The notes beneath the pieces were generated by a model. That model made no database searches. It saw only the letters and a program-made list of their open reading frames with translations, and was not told where the DNA came from. A program made the translations under genes and the position numbers. From an uncultured Phascolarctobacterium sp. (lineage in GTDB: Bacteria > Bacillota > Negativicutes > Acidaminococcales > Acidaminococcaceae): a stretch of DNA of 64,000 nt. The stretch is taken from contig UQZN01000008.1 in the NCBI GenBank assembly GCA_900545535.1, positions 1 through 64,000 on the forward strand, given 5' to 3'. Shown here one piece after another: positions 7,316-15,756 of this stretch. Position 1 is the first letter of the stretch; each line of letters starts with the position of its first letter.

Positions 7316-8425
7316 ATGGACGATGAATTATATATGCGGCAGGCTTTAGCTTTAGCCTGTCTGGCTGAGGGCGATACCAGCCCCAACCCGATGGTGGGGG
7401 CGGTGATCGTCAGTGCCGAGGGTGAAGTGGTAGGCGAAGGCTATCACCATAAGGCAGGGCTGCCTCATGCCGAGATCAATGCGTTGAATGAAGCGAAGAA
7501 GCTGGCCCGCGGCGGCACGATCTATGTGACGCTGGAGCCCTGCTCACACTTTGGGCGCACTGGTCCCTGCTGTGAGGCGATCATTGCTGCCGGTTTAAAA
7601 CGGGTGGTAGCTGCGATCGAAGACCCGAATCCCAAGGTTGCCGGCAACGGTTTTCAGCGTTTGCGCGCTGCCGGGATCGAGGTTACTGTAGGCGTGTGTG
7701 AGGAAGAAGCGCGGCTGCTGAACGAGAAGTTTTTTCACTGGATCGTAACCGGCAGACCCTTTGTTGCACTGAAATATGCAATGACCTTAGACGGCAAGAT
7801 CGCGACTAGGACCGGCGATTCCAAATGGATCACCGGCGAGGACGCCAGGGCTTACGGTCATTATCTGCGCAAGGCCCACGACTGCATTTTAGTTGGCAAG
7901 AATACGGTGCTGGCTGATGATCCGGAACTGACGACACGGCTGGTGGAGGGCAGAAACCCGCTGAGGATCGTGCTGGACAGCAACTGCGAAATTCCCATGA
8001 CGGCAAAGGTTTTTGACGGCGAAGCGGAAACGCTGCTGGTTACAGGCAATGCTTTATCCGGTGCGAAGCAGGCGAAGGCAGACGCCTTACGGGAGCTGCC
8101 AAAGGTAGAGGTGCTGCAGCTGCCGGCTGTTAATGGCAAGCTGCCGGTAGCGCTCCTGCTGGAAGAACTGGCCCGGCGTAATCTGATCAGTATTTTAGTG
8201 GAGGGTGGCAGTACGGTGCATGGCGACTTTTTAGAAGCCGGTTTGGTCGACCGTATTTATGCTTTTATCGCGCCGAAGCTGATCGGCGGCAGGGAAGCGC
8301 TGACTCCGGTCGGCGGTACTGGCCTGGCGCTGATGGAAGATTGCTATATTTTGAAGGATACGGAAACGCTGCCTTTGGGAGCAGATATTTTGCTGACGGG
8401 CAGAGTGGAAAGGAATAAATGCTGA
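7316..8425 (+). CDS. ribD: bifunctional riboflavin deaminase/reductase RibD
   Basis: RibD carries out the second and third steps from GTP to riboflavin: deamination of the pyrimidine, then NADPH-dependent reduction of the ribosyl chain. The protein has 369 residues from the ATG at 7316, preferred because AAGGTG lies 6 bases upstream; a TTG 21 bp earlier is less likely. The N-terminal deaminase has the zinc site H51-A-E53 with PC76 and C85 (PCSHFGRTGPC). The C-terminal reductase begins near residue 145 with PFVALKYAMTLDGKIAT and ends with LVEGGSTVHG-type sequence. It is the first gene of the operon ribD-ribE-ribBA-ribH behind the FMN riboswitch. Confidence 0.97.
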   Translation: MDDELYMRQALALACLAEGDTSPNPMVGAVIVSAEGEVVGEGYHHKAGLPHAEINALNEAKKLARGGTIYVTLEPCSHFGRTGPCCEAIIAAGLKRVVAAIEDPNPKVAGNGFQRLRAAGIEVTVGVCEEEARLLNEKFFHWIVTGRPFVALKYAMTLDGKIATRTGDSKWITGEDARAYGHYLRKAHDCILVGKNTVLADDPELTTRLVEGRNPLRIVLDSNCEIPMTAKVFDGEAETLLVTGNALSGAKQAKADALRELPKVEVLQLPAVNGKLPVALLLEELARRNLISILVEGGSTVHGDFLEAGLVDRIYAFIAPKLIGGREALTPVGGTGLALMEDCYILKDTETLPLGADILLTGRVERNKC

Positions 8426-8426
8426 T

Positions 8427-9086
8427 ATGTTTACGGGTTTAGTTGCAGAGCTTGGCACGGTGCGCGGTTTAAAAAGAGTGCAGAACAGTTATCATCTGAC
8501 TGTAGCCGCGAAAAAGGTGCTGGAGAATTTAAAAATAGGCGACAGCGTCGCAGTCAACGGTGTCTGCCTGACCGTAGTTGTTTTGGGCAGCGGCGAGTTT
8601 ACAGCCGATGTGATGCCGGAAACAGTACGTCTGAGCAATCTGCGAGATCTGCGCAGCGGCGACCGGGTCAACCTGGAACGGACGCTGCGGCTGATAGATG
8701 GTCTGGACGGGCATATCGTCAGCGGGCACGTGGAGGGCATCGGTGTGATCGCCAAATGCCGTCAGGACGGGATCGCCAATGTGGTGACAGTCAAAACGTC
8801 GCCGGAGCTGATGCGGTATATCCTGCATAAGGGGTCTATCGCTATCGACGGTATCAGTCTGACGGTGACGGAGGTAACAGGTGACACCTTTTCCGTCTCG
8901 CTGATCCCGCACACATCGAAGGAAACCACTTTAGGCTTTAAGACGGTTGGCGACGAGGTCAATCTGGAAACAGACATCATCGGCAAATATGTCGAGCAGA
9001 TGCTGCGGTTTGGCGAAAAGACAGAGCAACAGGATAAAGCCAGTGTTTTGAGTAAAGCGACTTTATTCGAAAACGGATTTATTTAA
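8427..9086 (+). CDS. ribE: riboflavin synthase alpha chain
   Basis: This enzyme dismutates two 6,7-dimethyl-8-ribityllumazine molecules into riboflavin and the pyrimidine precursor. The 219-residue protein shows the tandem lumazine-binding barrels: MFTGLVAELGTV at the start, DSVAVNGVCLTV (about 38-49) and HIVSGHVEGIG (about 95-105) in the first, and GSIAIDGISLTV (about 136-147) in the second. It begins 1 bp after the ribD stop, so the two are translationally coupled. Confidence 0.97.
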   Translation: MFTGLVAELGTVRGLKRVQNSYHLTVAAKKVLENLKIGDSVAVNGVCLTVVVLGSGEFTADVMPETVRLSNLRDLRSGDRVNLERTLRLIDGLDGHIVSGHVEGIGVIAKCRQDGIANVVTVKTSPELMRYILHKGSIAIDGISLTVTEVTGDTFSVSLIPHTSKETTLGFKTVGDEVNLETDIIGKYVEQMLRFGEKTEQQDKASVLSKATLFENGFI

Positions 9087-9103
9087 ATAAGGAGGCTATG
9101 AAA

Positions 9104-10342
9104 ATGGAAGAGTTTAAATTTAATACAGTTGAAGAAGCAATTGCGGCAATGAAAGCCGGGAAAATGGTACTGGTGACCGATGACGAGGACAGGGAAAACG
9201 AAGGCGATCTGATTATGGCGGCCGAGCTGTGCACGCCGGAAGCGGTCAATTTTATGGCAAAATATGCCCGTGGGTTGATTTGTATGCCGGCAGCGCCGGA
9301 GATCATGGACAAGCTGCAATTTGGCGCCATGGTCGCTAAAAATACCGATAATCACGAAACTGCGTTCTCCGTGTCGGTCGATCATGTGGATACCACAACA
9401 GGCATTTCGGCACATGAACGTGCTTATACGATGAAAAAATGTGCTGACGCTAACGCACAGCCTGAGGATTTCCGCCGTCCGGGGCACGTGTTCCCGCTGC
9501 GTGCCCGTGAAGGCGGCGTGCTGCGCCGTACCGGACATACCGAGGCGACTGTTGATTTGTGTACTTTGGCAGGCTTGAAGCCGGTCGGCATCTGCTGCGA
9601 GATCATGAGTGAGGACGGCAATATGGCCCGTACTCCCGAATTGAAAGAATTTGCTAAAGAGCATGGTTTGGTATTCATTACAGTAGCGGCTTTGGTTGCT
9701 TACCGTAAAGCACATGAAAAAATGGTGCACCGTGCGGCTGAGGCAGCACTGCCGACTAAATACGGTACTTTCCGTGCCATCGCATACGAAAACGATCTGG
9801 ATGATTTGTGCCACGTAGCTATCGTGAAGGGCGATGTGGCTGGCAAAAAAGACGTTCTGGTACGCGTCCATTCCGAGTGTCTGACCGGCGATGCTTTCGG
9901 TTCACTGCGCTGCGACTGCGGCGACCAGCTGGCAACAGCGATGCGGATGATCGAAAAAGAAGGCTGCGGCGTCGTGCTGTATATGCGTCAGGAAGGCCGT
10001 GGGATCGGACTGGCAAATAAGATCAGGGCTTACGCGCTGCAGGATCAGGGGTATGATACAGTGGAAGCTAATGTGAAGCTGGGCTTTGCTCCCGATCTGC
10101 GTGATTACGGCATCGGCGCCCAGATCCTTGCTGACCTGGGGTTGACCAGTGTGCGTCTGATCACCAACAATCCGGCGAAACGGGTAGGGCTTTCCGGTTA
10201 TGGCATCACTGTCAGCGACAGGGTGCCCATCGTTATCGACGCCAATCCTTTCAACGAATTTTATCTGGAAGTCAAAGAGGAAAAAATGGGGCACGAGCTG
10301 CACGAAGGACATACGCATAAACACTGCAATTGCTGCAGCTGA
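9104..10342 (+). CDS. ribBA: bifunctional DHBP synthase / GTP cyclohydrolase II RibBA, with His/Cys-rich tail
   Basis: RibBA supplies both precursors of riboflavin: the N-terminal half makes 3,4-dihydroxy-2-butanone 4-phosphate from ribulose 5-phosphate, and the C-terminal half opens GTP. Seen: the acidic metal motif DDEDRENEGD in the first domain, and the zinc and GTP motifs HSECLTGDAFGSLRCDCG and MRQEGRGIGL in the second. The ATG at 9104 stands 8 bases from GGAGG; the ATG at 9098 is only 2 bases away, so 9104 is preferred (412 residues). Oddly, the last 16 residues are rich in His and Cys (five His, three Cys), unlike the usual short tail; it could bind metal. Confidence 0.96.
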   Translation: MEEFKFNTVEEAIAAMKAGKMVLVTDDEDRENEGDLIMAAELCTPEAVNFMAKYARGLICMPAAPEIMDKLQFGAMVAKNTDNHETAFSVSVDHVDTTTGISAHERAYTMKKCADANAQPEDFRRPGHVFPLRAREGGVLRRTGHTEATVDLCTLAGLKPVGICCEIMSEDGNMARTPELKEFAKEHGLVFITVAALVAYRKAHEKMVHRAAEAALPTKYGTFRAIAYENDLDDLCHVAIVKGDVAGKKDVLVRVHSECLTGDAFGSLRCDCGDQLATAMRMIEKEGCGVVLYMRQEGRGIGLANKIRAYALQDQGYDTVEANVKLGFAPDLRDYGIGAQILADLGLTSVRLITNNPAKRVGLSGYGITVSDRVPIVIDANPFNEFYLEVKEEKMGHELHEGHTHKHCNCCS

Positions 10343-10379
10343 TAAAAAAATCAAATCAACTAAGATGGAGGCAATGAAT

Positions 10380-10841
10380 ATGAAAACTTTAGAAGGTCAA
10401 TTAACAGCGCAGGGTATGAAAGTGGCTATTGTTGTAGCCCGTTTTAACGAATTTATCACCAGCAAGCTTTTGAGTGGTGCTATCGATTGTCTGGAACGTC
10501 ATGGTATGGAAAATGAAAATATTACCGCCGTTTGGGTGCCGGGTGCTTTCGAGATCCCTTTAGCTGCCCAGAAGCTGGCTGTCAGCGGCAAGTATGACGC
10601 CGTTATCTGCTTAGGCGCCGTTATACGCGGTTCAACTCCGCATTTTGATTATGTTTGCGCTGAAGCTTCCAAAGGCGTGGCGCATGTGGGACTGCAAACC
10701 GGGGTACCAGTAGCCTTTGGCGTACTGACTACTGAAAATATCGAACAGGCTGTAGAACGCGCCGGTACCAAAGCCGGCAATAAAGGTGTTGATGCTGCGA
10801 TGACTGCTATCGAAATGGTCAACCTGCTGAAAAACATCTGA
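10380..10841 (+). CDS. ribH: 6,7-dimethyl-8-ribityllumazine synthase RibH
   Basis: RibH condenses the RibD and RibB products into lumazine, the substrate of riboflavin synthase. The protein has 153 residues from the ATG at 10380, placed 8 bases after GGAGG; an ATG at 10374 is too close to it. Seen: VARFNEFITSKLL near the N-terminus, VPGAFEIP (about 53-60), CLGAVIRGSTPHFDYV (about 76-91) and the catalytic-histidine region, plus GVLTTEN. It closes the riboflavin operon. No strong terminator follows, so read-through into hslO is possible. Confidence 0.97.
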   Translation: MKTLEGQLTAQGMKVAIVVARFNEFITSKLLSGAIDCLERHGMENENITAVWVPGAFEIPLAAQKLAVSGKYDAVICLGAVIRGSTPHFDYVCAEASKGVAHVGLQTGVPVAFGVLTTENIEQAVERAGTKAGNKGVDAAMTAIEMVNLLKNI

Positions 10842-10885
10842 TCTAAAAACGTAAGTTAAGCGTAGAATTCCAAGAGGTAAATATA

Positions 10886-11740
10886 ATGAAAGATATTCTG
10901 ACTAAAGGCACGGCTGAAGGCGTGCGCATTTATGCGCTGTGTACTACCAATCTGGTACAGGAGGCTGCCACCAGGCATCATACCTCCCATTTGGCCAGTG
11001 CCGCTTTAGGCAGGGCAATGAACGGCGCCCTGCTTTTAGCCGCCACTATGAAAGATAATGAACGCATCACCCTGCGTCTAAAGGGTGACGGTCCGATCGG
11101 CGAGGTTGTTGCCGATGCCGAAGGCACGAACGTGCGTGGGTATGTAGGCGACCCGGACGTGTTTTTGCCGTTGAAAAACGGTAAGCTGGATGTGGGCGGC
11201 GCTCTCGGTGCCGGCAATATCATCGTGACCCGCTATCTGCAGAACGCTGAACCTTTTACCGGTTATGCCGAGCTGGTTGACGGCGAGATCGCCAGCGACC
11301 TGACTAATTATCTCTATACTTCCGAGCAGACTCCGTCTTCGGTGGCATTGGGTGTTTTAGTCAATAAAGAGGGACAGGTCATAGCCTCCGGCGGCTATTT
11401 TATTCAGGCCATGCCTGGCTGCGCCGAGGAGACGCTGGCAAAACTGGAAGAAAACATCAGTTTAACGCCTTATGTTACGCAGCTGTTGGAGTTGGGCTAT
11501 ACTCCCGAAAAGATGATCGAAACGATTGCCCGTGGTCTGGAGGTAACGATCCAGGAAAGCGTGGAGCTGAGCTACAAATGCCGCTGCAGCAGGGAAAAGA
11601 TTCTGGGTGCGCTGGCGACTTTGGGGCAGGAAGATCTTACCGCCATGAGCGAGGATGAGGAAACAGAAGTGCATTGCCAGTTCTGCAACGAAACCTATAA
11701 ATTCAGCGGGGCAGAAATTGCCGGCCTGCTGAAAAAATAA
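10886..11740 (+). CDS. hslO: redox-regulated chaperone Hsp33
   Basis: Hsp33 is a cytosolic holdase that is switched on by oxidation of a zinc-bound cysteine cluster. The 284-residue protein has the family N-terminal domain and, near the C-terminus, the four zinc cysteines as CRC (C232, C234) and CQFC (C264, C267). In the family these form disulfides under oxidative stress. An AAGAGG site precedes the ATG by 8 bases. It follows ribH by 44 bp and ends at a strong terminator. Retention in a presumed strict anaerobe fits defence against brief oxygen exposure (inference). Confidence 0.96.
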   Translation: MKDILTKGTAEGVRIYALCTTNLVQEAATRHHTSHLASAALGRAMNGALLLAATMKDNERITLRLKGDGPIGEVVADAEGTNVRGYVGDPDVFLPLKNGKLDVGGALGAGNIIVTRYLQNAEPFTGYAELVDGEIASDLTNYLYTSEQTPSSVALGVLVNKEGQVIASGGYFIQAMPGCAEETLAKLEENISLTPYVTQLLELGYTPEKMIETIARGLEVTIQESVELSYKCRCSREKILGALATLGQEDLTAMSEDEETEVHCQFCNETYKFSGAEIAGLLKK

Positions 11741-11749
11741 AGCAACTGC

Positions 11750-11794
11750 CTGAAACCGCAGGAACATTTTGTTTTTGCGGTTTCAGTGTTTTTT
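11750..11794 (+). terminator. terminator after hslO
   Basis: An 11-bp perfect stem CTGAAACCGCA / TGCGGTTTCAG (11750-11760 with 11776-11786) is followed by TGTTTTTTG. Confidence 0.9.
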
Positions 11795-11863
11795 GTCAGG
11801 TGAGCTGCGGGCAGCTTTTTAATGCCGGCAAGGTTTGATTTTGCGGCAGCGGATAAATAAATC

Positions 11864-11892
11864 TTGACATATCGAACAGCTGTTTGTATACT
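11864..11892 (+). promoter_or_regulatory. recA promoter
   Basis: TTGACA (11864-11869), 17-bp spacer and TATACT (11887-11892) form a near-consensus sigma-A promoter 47 bp upstream of the recA ATG. Confidence 0.9.
11873..11886 (+). promoter_or_regulatory. LexA (DinR-type) SOS box in the recA promoter
   Basis: CGAACAGCTGTTTG lies inside the -35/-10 spacer and fits the Gram-positive SOS-box consensus CGAACRNRYGTTYG with one mismatch. A repressor bound here would block RNA polymerase, so SOS control of recA is expected. Confidence 0.82.
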
Positions 11893-11938
11893 ATTGATAG
11901 ATGATAATTGACAGCAATTAAACAGGAGGCTTGATTAA

Positions 11939-13006
11939 ATGAGTACGGAAAAACTGAACGCTGACAAAACAAAAGCGTTAGAAAATGCAATGCGCCAAAT
12001 CGAAAAAGATTTCGGTAAAGGTTCGATCATGAAATTGGGCGAAGCCAGCGCAAAAATGAACATTGAGGTCATTCCGACCGGTGCTTTGTCTTTAGATATA
12101 GCTTTGGGAGTAGGCGGTATCCCCCGCGGCAGGGTCATCGAGATCTACGGTCCTGAATCTTCCGGTAAAACTACTGTTGCCCTGCATATGATCGCTGAAA
12201 CACAGAAAATCGGCGGTTACGCAGCGTTTATCGACGCTGAGCATGCTTTAGACCCCGAATACGCACGTAAATTAGGCGTTGACGTCGACAATCTGCTGAT
12301 CTCTCAGCCTGATAACGGCGAACAGGCTTTGGAGATCGCCGACGCTCTGGTACGCAGCGGCGCCATCGACATCATCGTTATCGACTCCGTTGCGGCTTTG
12401 GTACCGCGTGCCGAGATCGAAGGGGAGATGGGCGATTCGCACGTTGGTCTGCAGGCCCGTTTGATGAGCCAGGCGCTGCGGAAGCTGACCGGTATCATTT
12501 CCAAATCGAAATGCGCCACTGTTTTTATCAATCAGATCCGTGAAAAAGTCGGTGTTATGTTTGGTAATCCTGAAACGACTACCGGCGGCCGGGCACTGAA
12601 ATTTTATTCAACTATCCGTCTGGACGTACGCCGCATCGAAACACTGAAAAACGGCAACGATATGATCGGCAACCGTACCCGTGTTAAAATCGTCAAAAAT
12701 AAAATCGCTCCGCCTTTTAAACAGGCTGAATTTGATATCATGTACGGCGAAGGCATCTCACACGAAGGCTGTATCGTTGACCTGGGCGCAGAGTTTGACA
12801 TCATCAATAAAAGCGGCGCCTGGTATTCCTATGGCGAAGTACGTTTGGGCCAGGGTAAGGAAAAGGTCAAAGATTTCCTCAAAGAAAATCCGGAAATGGC
12901 TGCTGAGATCGAAGCGAAGATCCGTGAGCTGACCATTGCCAAACCAGCCAGTGCAGAAAGCGGTGTAAGCGATGCTGAACCGGTCGTCCAAGAACTTAAC
13001 GACTGA
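11939..13006 (+). CDS. recA: recombinase RecA
   Basis: RecA forms ATP-dependent filaments on single-stranded DNA for strand exchange and stimulates LexA self-cleavage. The 355-residue protein carries the Walker A loop GPESSGKTT (71-79), the IVIDSVAALVPRAEIEGEMG block, the QALRKLTG segment and the INQIREKVGVMFGNPETT loop that contacts DNA. The start is set by AGGAGG 8 bases upstream of ATG. It has its own SOS-type promoter, and recX overlaps its 3' end. Confidence 0.99.
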   Translation: MSTEKLNADKTKALENAMRQIEKDFGKGSIMKLGEASAKMNIEVIPTGALSLDIALGVGGIPRGRVIEIYGPESSGKTTVALHMIAETQKIGGYAAFIDAEHALDPEYARKLGVDVDNLLISQPDNGEQALEIADALVRSGAIDIIVIDSVAALVPRAEIEGEMGDSHVGLQARLMSQALRKLTGIISKSKCATVFINQIREKVGVMFGNPETTTGGRALKFYSTIRLDVRRIETLKNGNDMIGNRTRVKIVKNKIAPPFKQAEFDIMYGEGISHEGCIVDLGAEFDIINKSGAWYSYGEVRLGQGKEKVKDFLKENPEMAAEIEAKIRELTIAKPASAESGVSDAEPVVQELND

Positions 13007-13487
13007 GCAGGAAGCGTATGATTATGCTTTGGATATGCTGAGCTACCGTGATTACAGCCGCAAGGATATGGAGCTGAAGCTGAAACGCAAAGGCGCGGCT
13101 CCCGGGATTATCGCAGGCACTGTGCAAAAGCTGCTGGAATATGGTTTTCTGGATGAAAAACGTTATGCCCAGAAGGTTTTTGAAGCATGGCTGGCTAAAA
13201 AATATTATGGCAGAAATCATCTGTGGCTGGAGCTGCAGAAAAAAAATGTAGCTGAACGTTATATCAACGATATTTTGGCGCAGCTTTCTGAAGCAATGGA
13301 GCAGGAACGGGCCGAGTATGCTTTGGGAAACTGCCTGAAACGTAATCCTGAAAAATATGATCCTGCTACCAGGGAAGGACGTGCCGCTATCGGCAGATTC
13401 CTGTATGCGCGGGGCTTTGCAAGTAAATATATTCAAAAAAGCATTAATAATATACATGGCTCAGTGATACTAATGGATGACTGTTAA
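12972..13487 (+). CDS. recX: regulatory protein RecX
   Basis: RecX limits RecA filament growth. The 171-residue protein has the triple three-helix layout of the family: LDMLSYRDYSRKDMELKLKRKG near residues 21-42, YGFLDEKRYAQKVFEAWL (about 57-74) and a C-terminal repeat with RFLYARGFASKYIQKSI. The start at 12972 overlaps the last 35 bp of recA in another frame, and no other ATG, GTG or TTG upstream of the first helix fits. Overlap points to coupled translation with recA. The ribosome site is weak, as expected for low relative expression. Confidence 0.93.
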   Translation: MLNRSSKNLTTEQEAYDYALDMLSYRDYSRKDMELKLKRKGAAPGIIAGTVQKLLEYGFLDEKRYAQKVFEAWLAKKYYGRNHLWLELQKKNVAERYINDILAQLSEAMEQERAEYALGNCLKRNPEKYDPATREGRAAIGRFLYARGFASKYIQKSINNIHGSVILMDDC

Positions 13488-13559
13488 CTTGACTTTTATA
13501 TAAAATCCATTTAAAATTATAGTATCCAATCGTGTTAATAATTAATGAATGTTATCCAC

Positions 13560-13592
13560 GAGGCGACAATAGTTTGTTGCCTCATTTTTTTT
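13560..13592 (+). terminator. terminator after recX
   Basis: A 10-bp stem GAGGCGACAA / TTGTTGCCTC (one wobble) with a 4-base loop is followed by A and eight T. It lies just upstream of the rny ribosome site. Confidence 0.82.
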
Positions 13593-13608
13593 AAAAATTA
13601 ATAAGGAG

Positions 13609-15153
13609 GTGAAAATCATTTTAGAACTTATCGGTATTACTATCGGTGCTGGTGCCGTTGGTGGTGCGATCGGTTATTTAGTACGTAAAAATGTTGCTGA
13701 AAACAAAATTGCTACTGCTGAAGAAACTGCTATTCGTATCATTCAGGACGCGGAACAGACCGGTGAAGCCAAACGCAAAGAAGCGTTAGTAGAGGCTAAA
13801 GAAGAAATCCACCGCATGCGCAGTGAGATGGAACGAGAAAATAAAGAGCGTCGCAGTGATATCCAACGTCAGGAAAGACGTCTTTTACAAAAAGAAGAAA
13901 ATCTTGACCGTAAGATAGAATCTTTTGAGAAAAAAGAGGAACACTTAGCCGTCCGAGAGGCATTCCTCAGTGACAGTCAGGCTAAAGTCGATGCATTATA
14001 TCAAAAACAACTGGGTGAATTGGAACGTTTGTCCGGTTTATCTACCGAAGATGCTAAAAAAGAACTTCTTCAATCCGTTGAAGAAGAAGTGAAACATGAA
14101 ACCGCTATGCTCATTAAAGATTTGGAGCAGCAGGCGAAGGAGGAAGCAGACAAGAAGGCCAGAGAGATCATTTCCCTGGCGATTCAGCGTTGTGCTGCCG
14201 ACCACGTAGCAGAAACTACTGTTTCTGTAGTAGCCCTGCCTAATGATGAAATGAAAGGCCGTATCATCGGTCGAGAAGGCAGAAATATCCGGACTCTGGA
14301 AACTTTGACCGGTATCGACCTGATCATTGACGATACTCCGGAAGCGGTAATTATTTCCGGCTTTGACCCCGTACGCCGTGAGGTCGCCCGCGTTGCTCTG
14401 GAAAAACTGATCAACGACGGCCGTATCCATCCGTCCCGTATCGAGGAAATGGTTGAAAAGGCACAAAAAGAGGTTGAGCAGAAGATCAAGGAAGCAGGCG
14501 AGCAGGCTACTTTTGCAGTAGGTGTGCACGGATTGCATCCTGAACTGATCAAGCTGCTGGGCCGCTTAAAATATCGTACCAGCTATGGTCAAAATGTTCT
14601 GAATCATTCTATCGAGGTCGCTCATCTGGCAGGTCTGATGGCTTCCGAATTGGGTGTAGACGTAGTTTTAGCCAAACGTGCGGGCTTACTGCATGATATT
14701 GGCAAAGCTATCGACCACGAGATGGAAGGTTCTCACGTTGAGATCGGTATGGAAATCGCTAAGAAATATCGTGAATCTGAATTGGTACTCAATGCTATCA
14801 TGGCCCATCATGGCGATGTAGAGCCTAAGAGTGTTGAAGCAGTTCTGGTAGCTGCAGCTGATGCTGTTTCTGCCGCAAGACCTGGCGCGAGACGCGAAAC
14901 ATTGGAAAGCTATTTGAAACGGTTAACTCGATTGGAAGAGATTTCTGAATCTTTTGAAGGCGTTGAAAAATGCTTTGCTGTCCAAGCAGGACGCGAGATC
15001 CGCATAATGGTCAAACCTGACCAGATCGATGATGCTACATCTATTTTGTTGGCACGCGATATTGCTAAAAAGATCGAAGCCGAGATGGAATATCCCGGTC
15101 AGATCAAGGTTGTCATCATCCGTGAAACACGCGCTGTTGACTACGCAAAATAA
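13609..15153 (+). CDS. rny: ribonuclease Y
   Basis: RNase Y is the membrane-anchored endoribonuclease that starts mRNA decay in many Firmicutes. The roughly 512-residue protein has an N-terminal membrane helix (about 3-25), a long charged coiled coil (about 30-200), a KH domain with MKGRIIGREGRNIR, and an HD domain with NHSIEVAHL, LLHDIGKAID and HHGDVEP metal ligands. The start is uncertain: the GTG at 13609 overlaps AAGGAGGTG, leaving no spacing. An ATC at 13615 or ATT at 13618 would have normal spacing, so a rare start codon is possible. It is flanked by terminators on both sides. Confidence 0.96.
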   Translation: MKIILELIGITIGAGAVGGAIGYLVRKNVAENKIATAEETAIRIIQDAEQTGEAKRKEALVEAKEEIHRMRSEMERENKERRSDIQRQERRLLQKEENLDRKIESFEKKEEHLAVREAFLSDSQAKVDALYQKQLGELERLSGLSTEDAKKELLQSVEEEVKHETAMLIKDLEQQAKEEADKKAREIISLAIQRCAADHVAETTVSVVALPNDEMKGRIIGREGRNIRTLETLTGIDLIIDDTPEAVIISGFDPVRREVARVALEKLINDGRIHPSRIEEMVEKAQKEVEQKIKEAGEQATFAVGVHGLHPELIKLLGRLKYRTSYGQNVLNHSIEVAHLAGLMASELGVDVVLAKRAGLLHDIGKAIDHEMEGSHVEIGMEIAKKYRESELVLNAIMAHHGDVEPKSVEAVLVAAADAVSAARPGARRETLESYLKRLTRLEEISESFEGVEKCFAVQAGREIRIMVKPDQIDDATSILLARDIAKKIEAEMEYPGQIKVVIIRETRAVDYAK

Positions 15154-15167
15154 TAGGTTTGAAAATA

Positions 15168-15199
15168 AATCCCCGAGCCGTCAGGTTCGGGGATTTTTT
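15168..15199 (+). terminator. terminator after rny
   Basis: Stem AAATCCCCGAGCC / GGTTCGGGGATTT with a GTCA loop (one wobble) followed by TTTT. Confidence 0.9.
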
Positions 15200-15304
15200 A
15201 CATAATTGTTACGATTTATTCGCTTAAAGCACTGCGCTAGCTGTTTGTTTTATGTTATAATATGAGTACTGATTCATTATTTAAAATTTTCTGGAGGTCA
15301 GTTG

Positions 15305-15706
15305 ATGAGAATTGATGGTGCCGGCGGTTGTTTTGATAACCGCATTTACGAAATAAACAATAAAAGTGCGTGGAATCTGCTGCTGCTTACAGTTAATGAA
15401 ATGGGCGTGACGGTTGATTCCCGTGACGACGAAAACTGTATTCTTGAATGTCACAGCGAGCAAAAACTGATGCGTTTTTCGGCACAGGCGATGGATGAAG
15501 AAACGACGCAGGTTTTTGCTGATGTGCATGGAAAAAGGATCCAGGTCTATAATTGGAAGCCTCAGGATAAAGAGGTCAATCTTTTTTATGACTTATTTGA
15601 AAACAAACTGCGCGAATACAGGGCTTTTATTCTTTGCCCTGGCTGTAAGGCAAAAATCAGTTCACTGGTAAAATTTTGTCCGGAATGCGGTGTACCGGTA
15701 AAATAA
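15305..15706 (+). CDS. uncharacterised protein with C-terminal zinc ribbon
   Basis: I do not recognise a family for this 133-residue protein. The ATG at 15305 is 7 bases from GGAGG. A TATAAT at 15256-15261 suggests its own promoter. The first 100 residues look like a compact alpha/beta domain, with many acidic residues and isolated cysteines. The C-terminus carries CPGC (about 112-115) and CPEC (about 126-129), a zinc ribbon of the kind found at the ends of many regulatory or RNA/DNA-associated proteins. It is a single-gene unit between the rny terminator and the rpmB terminator. Confidence 0.7.
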   Translation: MRIDGAGGCFDNRIYEINNKSAWNLLLLTVNEMGVTVDSRDDENCILECHSEQKLMRFSAQAMDEETTQVFADVHGKRIQVYNWKPQDKEVNLFYDLFENKLREYRAFILCPGCKAKISSLVKFCPECGVPVK

Positions 15707-15746
15707 AAATAAACCAAATACCGTTAGGTATTTGGTTTATTTTTAA
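15705..15746. terminator. bidirectional terminator between the zinc-ribbon gene and rpmB
   Basis: Stem ATAAACCAAATACC / GGTATTTGGTTTAT with a GTTA loop, with an A-rich left and T-rich right flank. It separates convergent genes. Confidence 0.92.
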
Positions 15747-15756
15747 TAATCATAGA

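Noticed and set aside
9083..9871. 262-codon open frame on the minus strand opposite ribBA
   Set aside because: Antisense shadow of a conserved gene; no start signal and no recognisable domain.
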